The notes beneath the pieces were generated by a model that was not told where the DNA came from, ran no database searches, and was given only the letters and a program-made list of their open reading frames with translations. The translations under genes were made by a program, and so were the position numbers. A stretch of 64,000 bases of DNA from an uncultured Pseudomonadales bacterium (GTDB taxonomy: Bacteria > Pseudomonadota > Gammaproteobacteria > Pseudomonadales > Azotimanducaceae). How positions within the stretch are numbered: the first letter of the stretch is position 1; each line of letters opens with the position of its first letter. The stretch covers positions 4,315,154 through 4,379,153 of the forward strand of contig OY282447.1 in the NCBI GenBank assembly GCA_958296165.1. Direction: 5' to 3'. Shown piece by piece: positions 61,760 through 64,000 of the stretch.

Positions 61760-62872
61760 GGCCGGGGCAGTGCCAATCTATCTGAGCCGGCACAGGGTCG
61801 TCGCGGTTGTTTGCGCACTTCGATAGGGCACTAATGCATGGTTGGCCTACTCGGCACGGCAGCAAGAACCAGCTTGCCCCCCCTCACTTGCAGTTGCCGC
61901 GAACCTGATTCAACGCGCTTGCAGGGCGCGTCGTAGTCGAACTCGAAGCGCGAGTCCGGCTGGCTGTGCAGCTCGATGCTGTCCATGTAAAAGACATCCA
62001 GCACGGAACGATAGATCCCGCGCCGCCTCAGGCGAGCCACGCAATCCTTGTGATCCTGCGCCGATCGGCTGGTGCAGGACGCGGTTGAGCCGATGCGCCG
62101 CGTGAGAACAAGCGCACCATCGACGATACGCGAGTTAATTACTCCACCCACGTCGTAGAGCCTTGCATCGGCTGTCATGACGCTCGCCAAACGCAAAAGC
62201 TCCGCCGCCTTGTCGCCGGCCTTGGGATACTCGAATACAGTATCGCCGGTGGCCGCATCGAGCACTTGGAAGTTCCACGCATGCAGGATCAGCCATCGGC
62301 TGTCGTCGGAAAGCGACATACGACCGCTAAAGCGCCTCAGAGGCAGTTCTCGCGTCCACCGCACCTGGACGTCGCTAGGCTCGTATTGGAAGTCGCGGCC
62401 AGCCAAATGCCAAAGCCGGTAGTCGCCGTCGGTTCGCTCCCCGCGCTTGGCGAAATACCCTCTGCTGCTCGACGCTAGGACGGCATAGCTTCGTTCGACT
62501 TGAATGCGCGGTGCAGAGCCATCCGCCTGTGCGTCGAGCCCTTCGGCCTGGCCCACCTCCAGTTCGCGCACATCGCCCGTAACCGAATAGAACCGATGTA
62601 GCCCTCTGCCAGGCGCGCTCACGTTAGCAGGGGAGAACACAACCTCGCTTGTGTCCGGGACATATGACGAGCCGAATCCTCTCTCGTAGTCGTTGGTTGG
62701 CGTGTACTTCAGGTCCAAGTCGAAGTGCGACTCTTCACCACGCCCACGAGTATCCAAGTTGCGTATGAACAGCCTGCTCGCCCCGCCACCGATGGGCTCA
62801 TGCACGTAGAAGGAAGAACCGTCGCGCGCAATGTCGAAGTCCCATGCCTTGTCCGTCTCGTAAGGCCACTAG

Positions 62873-63729
62873 GGCGCGTTGACATTTTGGGTTGAAAGTG
62901 GCGGAATCCAAGGAGCCGCGCCCACGGAGGGGTGGACGAAGACGCAAGGAGGCGGGAGATGGGGATGCGGGCTGACCGTTGGATGTTGAGCGATGCGCAA
63001 TGGGCTCGGATCGAGCCGTTGTGCGCGGGCAGGGAAGGGGATCGAGGCCGCACGGGCGAGGACAACAGGCGCTTCGTGGAAGGGGTGCTGTGGATGGGGC
63101 GGACGGGTGCGCCGTGGCGCGATCTGCCGTCGCGGTACGGCAAGTGGAACACGGTGTTCGTGCGTTTTCGGCGCTGGACGAAGAAGGGCGTTTTCGATCG
63201 CATATTCAAGGAGTTGTCGTCGGATCTGGACTTCGGTGAAGTGCAGGTCGACGGCACGAACGTGCGCGTGCATCAGCATGCGACGGGGAAAAAGGGGGCG
63301 CCGAGACGTCGGGTCATTCGCGCGGCGGCCTGACGACGAAGATGGTGGCGCTGGTGGACGCCGTCGGGAGACTGTCGCGGTTCGCGCTGCTGGCGGGCCA
63401 GCGCCACGAGTCGCTGGCGGCGGCGGGCCTGCTGTCGGGTCTGTCGTTCGGGGCGCTGCTGGCGGACCGGGGCTTCGACGGCGACGGTCTGAGGGCGCTG
63501 CTGGCGGCGCGCGGTGCGGAGGCGGTGGTGCCGCCGAAGTCGAACCGCAAGGCGGCCATCGACTGCGACATGGAGAAGTACCGGCGGCGGCACCATGTGG
63601 AGAACTTCTTCTGCCGAATCAAGCACTTCCGCCGCATCGCCACGCGCTACGACCAGACCGAGTCGAGCTACGCGGCGATGATCCGCGTCGCCGCCATCTG
63701 GCTCGCGCTGGCATAATTGTCAACGCGCC
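62873..63729 (+). mobile_element. IS5-family insertion sequence (IS427-like, two overlapping frames)
   Basis: 857 bp. The terminal inverted repeats are GGCGCGTTGACA at the left and TGTCAACGCGCC at the right. A 4-bp CTAG occurs on both sides (62869-62872 and 63730-63733), and the intact paralog shows the corresponding empty site, with CTTG in its place, so CTAG is the target duplication, as expected for IS5-type elements. The element carries a transposase in two frames with a slippery run at 63289-63298. Confidence 0.9.
62959..63716 (+). CDS. IS5-family transposase, orfA and orfB joined by -1 frameshifting
   Basis: OrfA starts at ATG 62959 with AAGGAGG six bases upstream and ends at 63333; it contains DAQWARIEPL and the first catalytic Asp in VQVDGTNVRVH. 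OrfB continues in the -1 frame (ETSGHSRGGLTTKMVALVD) with DRGFDGDGLR and the catalytic Glu in HHVENFFCRIKHFRR, ending at 63716. The A5G5 run at 63289-63298 is a likely slippage site. Both halves look intact, so the element may be active. A GTG at 62932 is a less likely start. Confidence 0.88.
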
Positions 63730-64000
63730 CTAGTCTATCGATGTAGATGAGCAGGGGTTCTGGCGTGTCCGCCGCCCTGAACACGCGCGAGTTCAGGCGC
63801 AAGTCGGCAAAGCCGACGAGTACGGATCCGTCGGCACTTCGCCCGATACGCCGATGGTTGGGAACGAACGGCAGCACATCGGAGAACAACGTGCCGCCAC
63901 TATCAACGACGGCGAACTCGGCGCCATCTTCGGTTGGCGCGGTGACGACGGCCACGTTGGGGGCTAACCCGCGCCCGAAGATAGCTACGCAATCCGGGCG

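Larger units (their letters stand above)
61831..64000 (-). pseudogene. second copy of the propeller-like protein, broken by a frameshift and an IS element, runs off the right edge
   Basis: The C-terminal part (61831 to about 62868) and an N-terminal part (63734-64000) align closely with the gene at 60167-61759. They are separated by an 857-bp IS. Just beside the insertion an extra A (CTCGTAAGGCC against CTCGTAGGCC in the intact copy) also shifts the frame. The ending differs (AAVPSRPTMH against AAVPR). The N-terminal portion reads FGRGLAPNVAVVTAP and continues outside the window. Confidence 0.85.

Noticed and set aside
1-64000. tRNA, rRNA or riboswitch genes
   Set aside because: I looked for cloverleaf-like segments and conserved rRNA words in the intergenic gaps and saw none; a dedicated covariance search could still find a small RNA.

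Overview
This window is GC-rich, densely packed chromosomal DNA from a proteobacterium, most likely a gammaproteobacterium. The pointers are a type II secretion operon (gspE to gspM), a response regulator/histidine kinase pair resembling the proteobacterial dedicated sortase system (PdsR/PdsS), the alpha-2-macroglobulin/PbpC pair, and a TctABC-type transporter. Many genes overlap or abut, and GTG and TTG starts are frequent. I saw no rRNA, tRNA or CRISPR array. The species cannot be named from the sequence alone.

Layout. 1-2251 (minus): a UvrA-family ATPase, cut by the window edge, and a TauD-type dioxygenase. 2454-7837 (plus): an exported MORN-repeat protein overlapping a transmembrane Ser/Thr kinase, then a metallo-beta-lactamase-fold hydrolase, a bactofilin and a small methyltransferase. 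7844-10729 (minus): the PdsS/PdsR-like pair. 10889-15833: a NadR-like kinase, an APH-fold phosphotransferase, a diiron protein, a frameshifted CoxE-type VWA gene and an exported protein built from eight PADVY-like repeats. 15848-21033: a sirtuin, a CPT-like kinase, a PfkB nucleoside/sugar kinase divergent from a NupC nucleoside transporter, threonine aldolase and ExbD. 21156-26260 (minus): TctA, TctB, TctC, an SMP-30 lactonase and a CaiB-type CoA-transferase, which look like an uptake and catabolism set for an organic acid.

26246-28945 holds a 23-bp tandem repeat and two nearly identical exported paralogs. 29213-32014: a methylsuccinyl-CoA-dehydrogenase-like enzyme and a DUF4143 ATPase. 32234-41184 (minus): an exported SAM hydrolase and the gspEFGHIJKLM operon. 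41274-46575: pyrB, an APH(6)-like kinase, an acyl-CoA dehydrogenase, a short-chain dehydrogenase and an Mrr-like nuclease. 46757-54758: alpha-2-macroglobulin and penicillin-binding protein 1C, a periplasmic defence and repair pair.

54832-59989 begins with an AAA ATPase followed by the first 25 codons of a ParA-like ATPase, which end exactly at the Walker A lysine. A Rieske protein gene starts at that point, and an orphan molybdopterin oxidoreductase subunit converges on it. 60167-64000 holds two copies of an unknown membrane-anchored protein; the second is broken by a frameshift and by an IS5-family element with a CTAG target duplication. Duplication recurs at every scale here: kilobase-scale gene pairs, a 23-bp tandem array and several 9-15 bp in-frame doublings inside genes.
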